The notes under the pieces were generated by a model, which did not search any database, was not told where the DNA came from, and saw only the letters and a program-made list of their open reading frames with translations. Shown in pieces: positions 43,575 to 53,459 of a stretch of DNA of 64,000 nucleotides. Source of the stretch: Mangrovimonas futianensis. Lineage in GTDB: Bacteria > Bacteroidota > Bacteroidia > Flavobacteriales > Flavobacteriaceae. The stretch lies in contig NZ_JAJJNF010000001.1 in assembly GCF_021245805.1 (NCBI RefSeq), forward strand, positions 124,001 through 188,000, in the 5' to 3' direction. Position numbers and translations under genes: made by a program. The first letter of the stretch is position 1. Every line of letters starts with the position of its first letter.

Positions 43575-45068
43575 TTATTTCTTGGTCCAAAAGAATGGTG
43601 TCAAAAGAATCAAAACCGTAAACAACTCCAAACGACCAATAAGCATTAAAAATGAAGCCCACCATTTACCTAAGGGTGGCAATCCGCCATAATTGTTAAC
43701 TGGACCAAAATCTCCCAAGGCCGGACCCACATTACCCAAACTGGATGCAGCCAAACCAATAGCCGATTTAAAGTCAATATTAAACATGGAGAACACCAAT
43801 GCCCCCACTATAAATGAAAGCATATAGAGAATAAAAAAACCTTGGATATTAAAAACAATACCTCCTGTAACCGCCCTGATATTATAACGAACGGGAACTA
43901 CAGCACTAGGGTGTAAGGTTCGTTTAAATTCTAAAAAGCCATTTTTGATAAGAATAAGGTGTCTAACAACTTTGACTCCCCCAGATGTACTTCCTGCAGA
44001 TCCACCTAAAAACATCAACCCAAAGAAAAATACCACCAAAAAGGGTGTCCAAGCCGTATAATCCGCAGTAACAAACCCTGTGGTTGTAATTACCGAAAGC
44101 ACCTGAAATAAAGCATGTCTAACCGAACTTTCAGCCCGTCCCCAAACCATGGGGTGATAAATAGTAGATTGATTGATATCTGCCTTGAAGTAAATAATTA
44201 TTGCAGAAATTAAGGTGAAAATGGCTATGAACTTGAAATATAGTTTAAACTCTTCATCCTGAATAACCTTTTGAACCTTGCCTTTAAAAGCAAAATAGCT
44301 CAACACAAAGTTGGTACCAGCCAAAAACATGAAGAACATGATGATATACTGTATAATAGGCTGATCATTCCAATAAGCCACACTTGCATTTTTAGTTGAG
44401 AACCCGCCTGTAGAAAGCGTGCATAAGGAATGGTTAATGGCATCAAAAAAAGACATCCCAGCAACTTTCAATAGAATTGTTTCGGCTGCTGTGTATCCAA
44501 AATATATAAGCCATAGTCTTTTTGCTGTATCCGTTATTCTGGGATGCAACTTATCCGCACTTGGTCCTGGAGCTTCAGCTGCAAACATTTGCATTCCTCC
44601 TATTCCTAGAAGCGGTAGAATTGCTACTGCCAATACAATAATTCCCATTCCCCCAATCCAATGGGTTAAACTTCTCCAGAACAAAACCCCTTCAGGAACA
44701 ATCTCTATATCATTGAGTATCGAGGCTCCCGTTGTCGTATAACCAGACATGGTTTCAAAAAACGCATCAGTAAAACTTGGAATAGCTCCAGAAATCATAT
44801 AAGGAAGTGTTCCAGACAATGTCATGATAATCCATCCAAAAGTCACCACCACATACCCCTCTCTTTTATTCATTTCCTTAGAATGGTCCTTTGTATTATA
44901 CATGGCCAGCAGACCCAGTAATACAGCGACAGCTCCTGAAATCAATAAATCGAAAGTAACGCCATCTTGATAAATCAAACTAATAAGTGCAGACAACAAC
45001 ATAAACCCACCGTTAAAAACTAACAGTAAGCCCAAAAGATGTAAAATGATTTTATAGTTTAATTTCAC
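43575..45068 (-). CDS. trkH: TrkH-type potassium uptake membrane subunit
   Basis: 497 aa. Ten or so membrane segments with four pore loops, one clear as GYTTTGASI and another as STGGFST, GSAGSTSGG. The Gly/Thr of the filter loops indicate K+ (or K+/Na+) conduction. Encoded 9 bp after trkA, so the pair is an operon. Confidence 0.94.
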   Translation of the reverse strand: MKLNYKIILHLLGLLLVFNGGFMLLSALISLIYQDGVTFDLLISGAVAVLLGLLAMYNTKDHSKEMNKREGYVVVTFGWIIMTLSGTLPYMISGAIPSFTDAFFETMSGYTTTGASILNDIEIVPEGVLFWRSLTHWIGGMGIIVLAVAILPLLGIGGMQMFAAEAPGPSADKLHPRITDTAKRLWLIYFGYTAAETILLKVAGMSFFDAINHSLCTLSTGGFSTKNASVAYWNDQPIIQYIIMFFMFLAGTNFVLSYFAFKGKVQKVIQDEEFKLYFKFIAIFTLISAIIIYFKADINQSTIYHPMVWGRAESSVRHALFQVLSVITTTGFVTADYTAWTPFLVVFFFGLMFLGGSAGSTSGGVKVVRHLILIKNGFLEFKRTLHPSAVVPVRYNIRAVTGGIVFNIQGFFILYMLSFIVGALVFSMFNIDFKSAIGLAASSLGNVGPALGDFGPVNNYGGLPPLGKWWASFLMLIGRLELFTVLILLTPFFWTKK

Positions 45069-45077
45069 TTAATGGAA

Positions 45078-46427
45078 TTATAAGAATAATTTCTCAACCT
45101 GTTTGATAGCTTTTGGCATACAACAAACCACGACCTTATCGGCTTCCCTTATTTGAAAATCTCCCAATGCAATAATACCTTCACCATCTCTTACGATTCC
45201 ACCAATAATTGCCGATCTTGGAAAATCTATATTCTTTATAAGTTTGTTGCATATTTTGGAGGTTGGTTTTACATTGAATTCCAAAAGCTCCGCATTCATA
45301 TTGTTAAGCTTGGTCATAGCAACTACCTCCCCTTTTCTAATATATCTAAAAATGGTGTTAGCCGCCAATAATTTTTTATTGATCAAGGTATCAATTCCAA
45401 TGGAATGGGATAGCTCAAAATAATCCATATTTTCCACCAGGGCAATAGTTTTTGATACTCCCTTGGACTTGGCCACTAAACAAGACATAATGTTAGTTTC
45501 AGAATTTCCAGTAACTGCAATAAAAGCATCCATATCTGTCAAACTTTCTTCTTCCAACAAATCAAAATTTCTACCATCACCATTAATGACCAATACTTTT
45601 GGTAATTGATCTGCCAGGTCAAAAGCTTTATCCTTGTCCTTTTCAATTAATTTGACATTGGGATATGACAAACCAAGATCTCTGGCTGTTTTAAAACCAA
45701 TTTTACTTCCACCCAAAATCATAATATTCCTGATTTCGGTATTGGTTTTTCCCGTTAACCTACACAATTCATCAGCTCCCGTTTCAGCAGTGATAAAAAC
45801 CACATTATCATTCTCTTTGAATTCGGTATCCCCTCTTGGAATAATTGTAAATTGCGTACCCGTACGTTGGATAGCAATTGGAACAAAATGTATTTCGGAA
45901 AATGTTTCTGCCGCTTGTTTAACTGTTTTACCTATAAAGGTGGTGTTTTTTGACAATGTGAGTGCTACCATGGTAAGGGCACCATCATCAAAAGAGTATG
46001 TATCGCTAAATGCCGTTTGATTTAACAACAATTCAATCTCTGCCGCAGCAAGGGATTCTGGAGAAATCAATTCATCAATACCCAAAGCATCAAAACCAAT
46101 TTCATCTTTATACTTCAAAAATTCAGTATTGGAAATTCTTGCAATAGTTCTGCCCGCTCCCAATTGTTTCGCCAACACACATAAAGCCAAATTAGTTGCC
46201 TCTGAGGAAGTTACAGCAATTAGCAAATCGGCATCATTAACTCGGGCGTCTTTTAATATAGAAATAGAGGTTGCATCTCCTTTAATCACTTTGATATCCA
46301 AGTGGTTCTCGGCATATATCAAACTCTCCTTGTTGGTATCAATAAGAGTGATTTCCTGTGATTCGTAAGACAATAATTTTGCTAAATGAAATCCAACTTC
46401 ACCAGCTCCAGCAATAATTATTTTCAT
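45078..46427 (-). CDS. trkA: TrkA-type regulatory subunit, two RCK domains
   Basis: 449 aa from ATG at 46427. The longer frame to 46532 adds a non-homologous extension and crosses the promoter, so it is not used. Two RCK_N (Rossmann) halves: MKIIIAGAGEVGFHLAKLL and IMILGGSKIGFKTARDLG, each followed by an RCK_C part. It binds NAD(H) or ATP and gates TrkH. Confidence 0.94.
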   Translation of the reverse strand: MKIIIAGAGEVGFHLAKLLSYESQEITLIDTNKESLIYAENHLDIKVIKGDATSISILKDARVNDADLLIAVTSSEATNLALCVLAKQLGAGRTIARISNTEFLKYKDEIGFDALGIDELISPESLAAAEIELLLNQTAFSDTYSFDDGALTMVALTLSKNTTFIGKTVKQAAETFSEIHFVPIAIQRTGTQFTIIPRGDTEFKENDNVVFITAETGADELCRLTGKTNTEIRNIMILGGSKIGFKTARDLGLSYPNVKLIEKDKDKAFDLADQLPKVLVINGDGRNFDLLEEESLTDMDAFIAVTGNSETNIMSCLVAKSKGVSKTIALVENMDYFELSHSIGIDTLINKKLLAANTIFRYIRKGEVVAMTKLNNMNAELLEFNVKPTSKICNKLIKNIDFPRSAIIGGIVRDGEGIIALGDFQIREADKVVVCCMPKAIKQVEKLFL

Positions 46428-46452
46428 GTAGTAGCCATTAGTTACACTAAGG

Positions 46453-46460
46453 CAAATATA
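46453..46460 (-). promoter_or_regulatory. -7 promoter element of trkAH
   Basis: Reads TATATTTG on the minus strand, an exact TANNTTTG match 26 nt before trkA. It is divergent from the ubiE -7 box about 80 bp away. Confidence 0.5.
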
Positions 46461-46539
46461 CTGTAAAATAGATTGATTGATAAAATTACGGTTATATATA
46501 ATTATTGGGCAACAAACTATAAATGCCCTCATAAAAGAT

Positions 46540-46547
46540 TATATTTG
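46540..46547 (+). promoter_or_regulatory. -7 promoter element of ubiE-porT
   Basis: TATATTTG, an exact match. It lies inside a longer open frame and fixes the GTG at 46563 as start, with a leader of only about 10 nt. Confidence 0.5.
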
Positions 46548-46562
46548 GCAAAATTTTTCATT

Positions 46563-47291
46563 GTGAGTAAAGTGACCCCATATAAAGACAGCGAACTTGG
46601 TAAAAAGGAGCAGGTTACAAAAATGTTTGATAATATCTCAAAGGAGTATGATGGCTTGAATCGTGTGATCTCATTTGGTATAGATGTATCATGGAGAAAA
46701 AAAGTGGTAGCCTTGGTAGATAAAACGCAACCAAACTCCATTTTGGATATTGCCACCGGAACCGGAGATTTAGCCATCCAATTGGCCTCCTCCACTCAAG
46801 CCAAAGACATTGTTGGATTGGATATTAGTGAGGGCATGTTGGAAGTAGGAAGAAAAAAGGTGACTCAAAAGCAGCTTGACAATAAAATTAAATTGGTTCT
46901 AGGTGATTCTGAAAATTTACCTTTTGAAAACGACACCTTTGATGCCATAACTGTAGCTTTTGGTGTGAGAAATTTTGAGAATTTGGAAAAGGGACTTGCA
47001 GAAATATTTCGTGTACTGAAACCAGGAGGTATTTTTGTTATTTTAGAAACTTCAGTTCCCACAAAAACACCATTTAAACAAGGGTATAAACTTTACACCA
47101 ATAACATCATGCCACTGATAGGAAAAGTATTTTCCAAAGATCGTAGTGCCTATCGCTATTTGAGTGATTCAGCTTCGGTTTTTCCTTATGGCGAGGTTTT
47201 AAACAATATTTTACGTAAAATTGGGTTTATAGATGTGAACGATTTGCCACAGACTATGGGAGTGGCTACCATTTATACGTCATCGAAATAA
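46563..47291 (+). CDS. ubiE: demethylmenaquinone/ubiquinone C-methyltransferase (GTG start)
   Basis: 242 aa from GTG at 46563. A longer frame to 46473 runs across an exact -7 box, so the shorter start is used; length matches UbiE/MenG (about 240). Motifs: MFDNISKEYDGLNR, LDIATGTGDLA, LDISEGML, VAFGVRNFEN. Makes menaquinone from demethylmenaquinone; menaquinone is the acceptor for NQR in this group. PorT follows after 5 bp, as in other Flavobacteriia. Confidence 0.95.
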   Translation: MSKVTPYKDSELGKKEQVTKMFDNISKEYDGLNRVISFGIDVSWRKKVVALVDKTQPNSILDIATGTGDLAIQLASSTQAKDIVGLDISEGMLEVGRKKVTQKQLDNKIKLVLGDSENLPFENDTFDAITVAFGVRNFENLEKGLAEIFRVLKPGGIFVILETSVPTKTPFKQGYKLYTNNIMPLIGKVFSKDRSAYRYLSDSASVFPYGEVLNNILRKIGFIDVNDLPQTMGVATIYTSSK

Positions 47292-47296
47292 ATTTT

Positions 47297-48013
47297 ATGA
47301 GAAACTTCTTTTTTCTACTAGTATTCATAGGTTGCTATCAATTTGCTTCAGCACAATTATTCAGCAAGGAAAAAGTTCTGAATGATGAAAATTTTGACAA
47401 GAAATTTTTAAGCTATGGTTACTTCATAGGCTTTAATAGTTATGACTTTAACTTTGACTACAAGGAAGACAAAAAAGATATTTTAGTTAAAAAAAGCACA
47501 GGATTCAATGTGGGATTGGTTGGTAACATGCGTATTAACGACTACATGGATTTACGACTAGAGCCTGGACTTTATATGACGACTAGAACTCTTCAATATG
47601 ATGAAAGTTATTTTCAAGGTTTTGAAGATTTCAGACCATCTGATTTAGAGCGGGAGATAAAATCCACCTACATTCACGTGCCTTTGTTAATAAAGTTCTC
47701 TACCAAAAGACTTAATAATTTCAAGCCGTTTGTGGTAGGCGGGGTATCCACAGCACTAAACCTTTCTAGTAACGAGAAGAACCCTGACGACAATTACAAC
47801 GGTAAGTTCCGAAGCAAAAAAAGCATGTATTTTTATGAATTAGGTTTTGGAATCGATTTCTATCTATACTACTTTAAATTCACCCCTTCCATAAGAGGCG
47901 TATTCGCCATCAATGATGAAGTTGTTAGAGACAATGACCCTAACAGCCCGTGGACTGGAAACATTGAAACCATGAAAACCAGAGGGGTTTTTATCAATTT
48001 TACGTTTCAGTAG
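47297..48013 (+). CDS. porT: T9SS assembly protein PorT/SprT
   Basis: 238 aa with signal peptide MRNFFFLLVFIGCYQFASAQ. Eight-stranded outer-membrane barrel of the PorT/OmpA-like type: GYFIGFNSYDF, LRLEPGLYM, YIHVPLLIKFS, FYELGFGIDFY and a C-terminal Phe strand. Needed for T9SS assembly in Porphyromonas and Flavobacterium. Position behind ubiE supports the name. Its last 14 bp overlap the end of the facing TrmH gene. Confidence 0.85.
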   Translation: MRNFFFLLVFIGCYQFASAQLFSKEKVLNDENFDKKFLSYGYFIGFNSYDFNFDYKEDKKDILVKKSTGFNVGLVGNMRINDYMDLRLEPGLYMTTRTLQYDESYFQGFEDFRPSDLEREIKSTYIHVPLLIKFSTKRLNNFKPFVVGGVSTALNLSSNEKNPDDNYNGKFRSKKSMYFYELGFGIDFYLYYFKFTPSIRGVFAINDEVVRDNDPNSPWTGNIETMKTRGVFINFTFQ

Positions 48014-48731
48014 AATTCCTTTTAAACTCACTTAAAAGAATGGCTGTCGCTGTGGCCACATTAAGGCTTTCTGTTTCCTGTAATTTACCAAATCTAGGAA
48101 TGGATATTCTATCGGTTACAAATTTTTCAACCTCCTTGGAAATACCATTAGCTTCATTACCCATTATTACAAGCCCCTGATTGGGTAACGCTTTTGAATA
48201 AACATTTTCACCATCCATAAAAGCTCCAAATATTGGATAATCAAAATCAGACAGTAAATGAGGTAAATCCAAATAATGGATATTTACCCTTATAATAGAA
48301 CCCATAGTAGCCTGAATCACCTTTGGATTAAAACAGTCCACTGTACCAGTTGAGCATACTAAATGCTCTATTCCAAACCAATCACACAACCTGATAATCG
48401 TTCCCAAATTCCCGGGATCACGAACTTCATCTACCGCCACAATTAATTGTGATTTATCCAGAGGTAATACTTTAGGGATTTCAAATAAAGCCAACGCCTT
48501 GTTGGGCGTCGTTAAATAACTAATTTTCTTTAATTCATGGTTTGTAATCAATGTCTCCTTTTGAGAGTCCAATTGAAAACTTTCTGTTGTAAATAAATGA
48601 TAAAGCTTAATTTGGGAAGCCAGCAACTCTTCAATTGTTTTGATTCCTTCAGCCACAAATAGCCCATGCTGATTCCTGTATTTTTTTTGTTTTAAACTGG
48701 CTACTAACTTTATTTGATTTTTGGATAACAT
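48000..48731 (-). CDS. TrmH/SpoU-family RNA 2'-O-methyltransferase
   Basis: 243 aa. An N-terminal RNA-binding domain (residues about 1-90) then the SPOUT knot: DEVRDPGNLGTIIR (motif 1, catalytic Arg), MGNEANGIS (motif 2) and SLNVATATAILL (motif 3). rRNA or tRNA target not determined. Divergent from the TamL-like gene. Confidence 0.93.
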   Translation of the reverse strand: MLSKNQIKLVASLKQKKYRNQHGLFVAEGIKTIEELLASQIKLYHLFTTESFQLDSQKETLITNHELKKISYLTTPNKALALFEIPKVLPLDKSQLIVAVDEVRDPGNLGTIIRLCDWFGIEHLVCSTGTVDCFNPKVIQATMGSIIRVNIHYLDLPHLLSDFDYPIFGAFMDGENVYSKALPNQGLVIMGNEANGISKEVEKFVTDRISIPRFGKLQETESLNVATATAILLSEFKRNSTET

Positions 48732-48835
48732 TCAACCAATAATTAAATATGTAATCTTAGGAAATAATGTATTTTTGAGTTTGAACGGGAATTTAAAACC
48801 TCAACTCTATTCTTTACAGACTAATTTATTTGTAT

Positions 48836-51358
48836 TTGAAACTTAATTCTTCAAAAATAGCATTAATTCTTTTAATTGCGGGTCTATTATTTTCCTGTAA
48901 TTCTGTAAAGAGAGTTCCCGAAGGTGAACATCTACTTACCAAAAACACCATTTTTGTTAACGAAAAAAAGGAAACTTCCGAAAGAATCAATAGCCTGTTA
49001 TATCAGAAAAAAAACAGAAGCGCTTTAGGCCTACCCATTAGGCTATACATTTACAATTTAGCCCGACCCAACATTGATTCTATTTTAAATTCTCGTTTGG
49101 ACGCTAATCCAGGGCGAAGGGAATTTTGGGAAAGTGTTCTTTCTAAAAAGCAACATCAAAACTACCTTCAATTTAGACATGGTTTCAACGAATGGTTGAA
49201 AACTACGGGGCAAGCTCCCATTTTGGTGAATGATGATAAAACAGTTAAATCTGAAAACCAATTAATGGCTTATTATTTTAATAATGGCTGGTTTGATGTT
49301 GAAGTTTCCAGCGAAACTAAAAAACAAGAAGACAAAAAAGCTTCGGTAGAATATTATGTAAATACCAAAGAGCCCTATATCATCGACTCCATTTCAAGTA
49401 AAATTCAATCTCCTGTAGTAGATTCCCTGTTTCAAATGCAATTGAACAAATCTTACATCAAAAAAGGTAGACGTTACAGAACTGCTTATTTTGAAGAAGA
49501 GAAACGTCGAATAACCGAACAAATGAGGAACTCTGGTATTTATCATTTTGGTGAAGACTATGTGTTTTTTGAGATGGATACCGTTAACACTAATAAAAAT
49601 GTTAATGTAGAAGTACAGATATCAAGCAGACAGGTAAGGAAACAGGACTCTGTTTATAGAATTCCGTTTCAATCTTATAAAATAAAAGAAGTAAACATTT
49701 ACACCGACTTTCAGTTTGAACATCAAAATAATCAACCAAAAGATTCAGCAACCTACAACGGAATAAACCTCTATAGTTATGAAAAAATGAGGTTTAGACC
49801 ACGGGCCCTAACCAATGCCATTTTTATTACCCCAGGTATGGTTTATCGTGATAAAGACCGCTCTAATACCTATCGCCATTTAACAGAGTTGCGTACTTTC
49901 AAGTATCCAAACATCGAATACATTGAGAATCCAGATACAACGATCACCACTAATATATACCTTACTCCAAAGAAAAAATTCGGACTTAACTTAAGTGCTG
50001 AGGTCTCTCAAAGTAACATTCAAACCATTGGACTTTCCTTTAGTCCCGGGTTGGTTATGAGAAATGTCTTTGGTGGTGCCGAAACCTTAGAATTTAGCGC
50101 ATTTGGGTCTATTGGATCTTCCAAGGATGCTGCTAATGATGAGGATCGCTTTTTTGATATTACAGAAGTAGGGGCCAATTTAAATTTAACCATTCCTAGA
50201 TTGTTTTTCCCTATCAATACTGAGAACCTGATACCAAAATCTATGTTCCCCAGTACCCGATTCAGTATTGCTAGTTCAAGTCAAACAAACATCGGTTTAG
50301 ATAAACAAACTTTTACAAGTGCGTTAAGTTATAAATGGTTTCCAAGGAACATTGTAACCAACCTTTTTGACTTATACAATGTCCAGTACGTTAGAAATTT
50401 AAACCCAGACAATTATTTTGGGGTTTACACCAACTCCTATGAAAGCCTAAATGACGTCTCCAATAATCTAAACTACAATAATGGTGAAGACCTTGAATAT
50501 CCCAATCAAACAGATGCCTTTATAAATGATGTCTTAAGCGGAAACACTTCACTTACACCTAATGATAATGATTACCAAACAGTTTCTGCCATTAATGAAA
50601 GAAAAATAAGACTAACGGAAAACAACCTGATATTTTCCACCAGTTTTAATTACGTAAAAAACACTAAGGAAACCTTGTATGATGAAACGTTCACAATCTT
50701 TAGATACAAATTGGAACTGGCAGGAAATACATTTTCATTAATTTCCAGATTGGCCGATTTAAAGAAAAATTCCAATGGGCGCTATGAAATATTCAATGTC
50801 CCCTATTCACAATATGCCAAAGTAGAGTTGGATTTTATAAAACACTGGGAAATTGGAAGAAGAAAGGTTTTTGCAATTAGGACATTTGCTGGAATTGCAG
50901 TTCCCTACGGAAACTCTAATAGCATACCTTTTTCCAAAAGTTTTTATGCAGGAGGAACCAATGACAACAGAGCTTGGACAGCCTATAGCTTGGGCCCAGG
51001 AAGTTTGGATTCCAATGAAGAATTTAATGAAGCCAATTTAAAACTCGCTTTTAGTGCAGAATATCGATTTAATGTATATGAAGGAATCAATGCCGCCCTA
51101 TTTGTAGATGTTGGTAATATTTGGAATGCTCTTGACAATGTAGAAGATGATCGGGCTACTTTTGATGGATTAAAATCGTTAAAAGATGTAGCTGTTGGTT
51201 CTGGTTTTGGAATCAGATATGATTTTGGGTTTGTTGTTGCCAGATTTGATATTGGATTCAAAACGTATGATCCATCTTTATCAACTAATAACAGATGGTT
51301 TAAAGATTACAACTTTCAAAATGCGGTTTATAATATTGGTATAAATTATCCTTTCTAA
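48836..51358 (+). CDS. tamL: TamL/BamA-family outer-membrane lipoprotein (TTG start)
   Basis: 840 aa from TTG at 48836, just ahead of MKLNSSKIALILLIAGLLFSC (quoted as start, then LLFSC lipobox). Two POTRA-like repeats occupy about residues 25-300, and a 16-stranded barrel with C-terminal GIRYDFGF and GINYPF (terminal Phe) follows. It belongs to the TamL lipoprotein group, the Bacteroidota TamA equivalent. No ATG near the start, so the non-ATG codon is well supported. TamB is not in the window. Confidence 0.85.
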   Translation: MKLNSSKIALILLIAGLLFSCNSVKRVPEGEHLLTKNTIFVNEKKETSERINSLLYQKKNRSALGLPIRLYIYNLARPNIDSILNSRLDANPGRREFWESVLSKKQHQNYLQFRHGFNEWLKTTGQAPILVNDDKTVKSENQLMAYYFNNGWFDVEVSSETKKQEDKKASVEYYVNTKEPYIIDSISSKIQSPVVDSLFQMQLNKSYIKKGRRYRTAYFEEEKRRITEQMRNSGIYHFGEDYVFFEMDTVNTNKNVNVEVQISSRQVRKQDSVYRIPFQSYKIKEVNIYTDFQFEHQNNQPKDSATYNGINLYSYEKMRFRPRALTNAIFITPGMVYRDKDRSNTYRHLTELRTFKYPNIEYIENPDTTITTNIYLTPKKKFGLNLSAEVSQSNIQTIGLSFSPGLVMRNVFGGAETLEFSAFGSIGSSKDAANDEDRFFDITEVGANLNLTIPRLFFPINTENLIPKSMFPSTRFSIASSSQTNIGLDKQTFTSALSYKWFPRNIVTNLFDLYNVQYVRNLNPDNYFGVYTNSYESLNDVSNNLNYNNGEDLEYPNQTDAFINDVLSGNTSLTPNDNDYQTVSAINERKIRLTENNLIFSTSFNYVKNTKETLYDETFTIFRYKLELAGNTFSLISRLADLKKNSNGRYEIFNVPYSQYAKVELDFIKHWEIGRRKVFAIRTFAGIAVPYGNSNSIPFSKSFYAGGTNDNRAWTAYSLGPGSLDSNEEFNEANLKLAFSAEYRFNVYEGINAALFVDVGNIWNALDNVEDDRATFDGLKSLKDVAVGSGFGIRYDFGFVVARFDIGFKTYDPSLSTNNRWFKDYNFQNAVYNIGINYPF

Positions 51359-51373
51359 CCGCTTTAAATTTCT

Positions 51374-51381
51374 TATTTTTG
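51374..51381 (+). promoter_or_regulatory. -7 promoter element of fbaA
   Basis: TATTTTTG, exact TANNTTTG match, 27 nt before the ATG. Confidence 0.45.
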
Positions 51382-51407
51382 TAACTCGAAATTCAAAAAA
51401 ACAACCT

Positions 51408-52475
51408 ATGTCACATCATATTAAAGCAGGAGTTGCTACAGGAAAAGAAGTTCAAGAAATCTTCAAATTAGCAAAAGAAAAAGGCTTTGCCCTACCTGCT
51501 GTAAATGTTATCGGTTCAAATTCTATTAATGGGGTGCTAGAAACAGCAAAAGCTATGAATGCACCTGTAATTATTCAATTCTCTAATGGCGGTGCGGTAT
51601 TTAATGCCGGAAAATCGTTAAATAACGAAAATCAAAAAGCAGCTATTGCTGGTGCTGTGGCTGGTGCTAAGCACGTACATGATTTATCAGTGGCATATGG
51701 GGTACCTGTTATATTGCATACTGACCACTGTGCCAAGAAATTATTGCCGTGGATTGATGGTATGCTAGATGCCAGTGAAGAGCATTTCGCTAAAACTGGA
51801 AAGCCTTTATTTAGTTCTCACATGATCGACTTAAGTGAAGAACCTATTGAAGAGAACATAGAAATATGCAAAACCTATTTGGCTAGAATGAGCAAAATGG
51901 GAATGACCTTAGAAATTGAACTTGGAATAACTGGTGGTGAAGAAGATGGTGTTGACAATTCTGATGTTGATGATTCTAAATTATATACCCAACCAGAAGA
52001 AGTGGCCTACGCTTATGAAGAGCTAAGCAAGGTAAGTGATCAATTTACTATTGCAGCGGCATTTGGAAACGTTCACGGCGTATATAAGCCTGGAAATGTG
52101 AAATTGACTCCAAAGATTTTAAGAAATTCACAGGAATATATCACTGAAAAGTATGGTGTTGGTCAAAATCACATTGACTTTGTTTTCCACGGAGGATCTG
52201 GTTCTACAGTAGAAGAAATTAGAGAAGCCATTGGATACGGAGTTATTAAAATGAATATTGACACGGATATGCAATATGCTTTTATGAGTGGTATCAGAGA
52301 TTATATGACTGAACATGCCGAATACTTAAAAACTCAAATTGGAAATCCTGATGGTGATGATTCACCAAATAAAAAGTACTACGACCCTAGAGTTTGGTTA
52401 CGCAAAGGAGAAGAAACCTTCGTTACTCGTTTGAAGAAGGCCTTTGAAGATCTTAATAACGTAAATACCTTATAG
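51408..52475 (+). CDS. fbaA: class II fructose-bisphosphate aldolase
   Basis: 355 aa, zinc-type. Splits fructose-1,6-bisphosphate in glycolysis. Zn ligands visible in ILHTDHCAKK (His), GVHG (His) and FHGGSGS (His); NIDTDMQYA follows. Length and Ser-rich DDSPNKKYYDPR tail match FbaA type A. Confidence 0.96.
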   Translation: MSHHIKAGVATGKEVQEIFKLAKEKGFALPAVNVIGSNSINGVLETAKAMNAPVIIQFSNGGAVFNAGKSLNNENQKAAIAGAVAGAKHVHDLSVAYGVPVILHTDHCAKKLLPWIDGMLDASEEHFAKTGKPLFSSHMIDLSEEPIEENIEICKTYLARMSKMGMTLEIELGITGGEEDGVDNSDVDDSKLYTQPEEVAYAYEELSKVSDQFTIAAAFGNVHGVYKPGNVKLTPKILRNSQEYITEKYGVGQNHIDFVFHGGSGSTVEEIREAIGYGVIKMNIDTDMQYAFMSGIRDYMTEHAEYLKTQIGNPDGDDSPNKKYYDPRVWLRKGEETFVTRLKKAFEDLNNVNTL

Positions 52476-52483
52476 TTAAGGTT

Positions 52484-52530
52484 CAAAAAACAACTTCACA
52501 AGACAAACTCTTGTGAAGTTGTTTTTTTTA
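52484..52530 (+). terminator. terminator of fbaA
   Basis: Long perfect stem AACAACTTCACAAG / CTTGTGAAGTTGTT with loop ACAAACT and T run. Confidence 0.9.
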
Positions 52531-52571
52531 TAACTACATTTAGTTCCCGTTGACTTAAAATTATAGCAAAC

Positions 52572-53429
52572 ATGTCTTGGTTTAAAAGAAAAGAAAAAGG
52601 AATACAGACTTCTACAGAAGAGAAAAAAGATACCCCGAAGGGCCTTTGGTACAAATCTCCTACAGGAAAAATTGTTGACACCAAAGAACTTGAACAAAAT
52701 TTTTATGTAAGCCCTGAAGATGGTTATCACGTAAGAATAGGAAGTAAAGAATATTTTGAGATACTTTTTGACGACAATAAATTCAAGGAATTGGATCCTA
52801 ATTTGGAGTCAAAAGATCCGTTGAAGTTTGAAGATACCAAAAAATACCCTGACCGCTTAAAAGCAGCCATGGAGAAAACCAAACTTAAAGATGCGGTAAG
52901 ATGTGCCGTGGGGAAATCTAAAGGAAATGATTTGGTTGTAGCCTGCATGGATTTCAGTTTCATTGGTGGATCTATGGGAAGTGTTGTAGGTGAAAAAATT
53001 GCCAGAGCAGCCGATTACGCCCTAAAGAAAAAAGCTCCTTTCATGATTATTTCAAAATCTGGAGGTGCTAGAATGATGGAAGCCGCTTTATCCTTAATGC
53101 AATTGGCTAAAACTTCCGCAAAATTGGCTCTTTTGGCTGAAGCCAAAATACCATATATCTCCTTATGTACAGATCCAACCACCGGAGGAACCACAGCTTC
53201 ATTTGCCATGTTAGGAGACATTAACATTAGTGAGCCTGGAGCCCTGATTGGTTTTGCTGGTCCACGTGTGGTAAGAGATACCACCGGAAAGGAATTGCCT
53301 GAAGGATTTCAAACGGCAGAGTTTTTAATGGAACATGGGTTCTTGGACTTCATCACCCATCGAAAAGATTTAAAAAACAAAATAAATCTCTACTTAGATT
53401 TAATACAGAATAACCCCATTCGGGAATAA
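52572..53429 (+). CDS. accD: acetyl-CoA carboxylase carboxyltransferase beta subunit lacking zinc-ribbon cysteines
   Basis: 285 aa. The carboxyltransferase core is standard (GGSMGSVVGEKI, SGGARMMEAALSLMQ, CTDPTTGGTTASFAM, GFAGPRVV). In E. coli AccD the N-terminus has a Cys4 zinc ribbon (KCDSCG, then VCPKC). Here the same stretch is KSPTGK (residues 28-33) and VSPEDGYH (46-53), and there is no Cys in the first 100 residues, so no zinc can bind there. It makes malonyl-CoA for fatty acid synthesis with AccA, which is not in this window. Confidence 0.96.
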   Translation: MSWFKRKEKGIQTSTEEKKDTPKGLWYKSPTGKIVDTKELEQNFYVSPEDGYHVRIGSKEYFEILFDDNKFKELDPNLESKDPLKFEDTKKYPDRLKAAMEKTKLKDAVRCAVGKSKGNDLVVACMDFSFIGGSMGSVVGEKIARAADYALKKKAPFMIISKSGGARMMEAALSLMQLAKTSAKLALLAEAKIPYISLCTDPTTGGTTASFAMLGDINISEPGALIGFAGPRVVRDTTGKELPEGFQTAEFLMEHGFLDFITHRKDLKNKINLYLDLIQNNPIRE

Positions 53430-53431
53430 GA

Positions 53432-53459
53432 TAAAGCGAGTCAAATGACTCGCTTTTTT
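53432..53459 (+). terminator. terminator of accD (repeat copy 1)
   Basis: Stem GCGAGTCA / TGACTCGC with A and T flanks. The same stem recurs at 56143-56160. Confidence 0.9.

Noticed and set aside
45634..46020. 128-codon frame antisense to trkA, and a similar 152-codon frame antisense to rsmG (40025-40483)
   Set aside because: Both lie wholly inside well-supported genes on the other strand and have no domain, signal or plausible start.
46428..46532. 35-codon N-terminal extension of trkA
   Set aside because: It overlaps the divergent promoter region; the Rossmann motif MKIIIAGAG should start at the N-terminus.
46473..46562. 30-codon N-terminal extension of ubiE
   Set aside because: It crosses an exact -7 box and is absent from UbiE; GTG at 46563 gives the family length.
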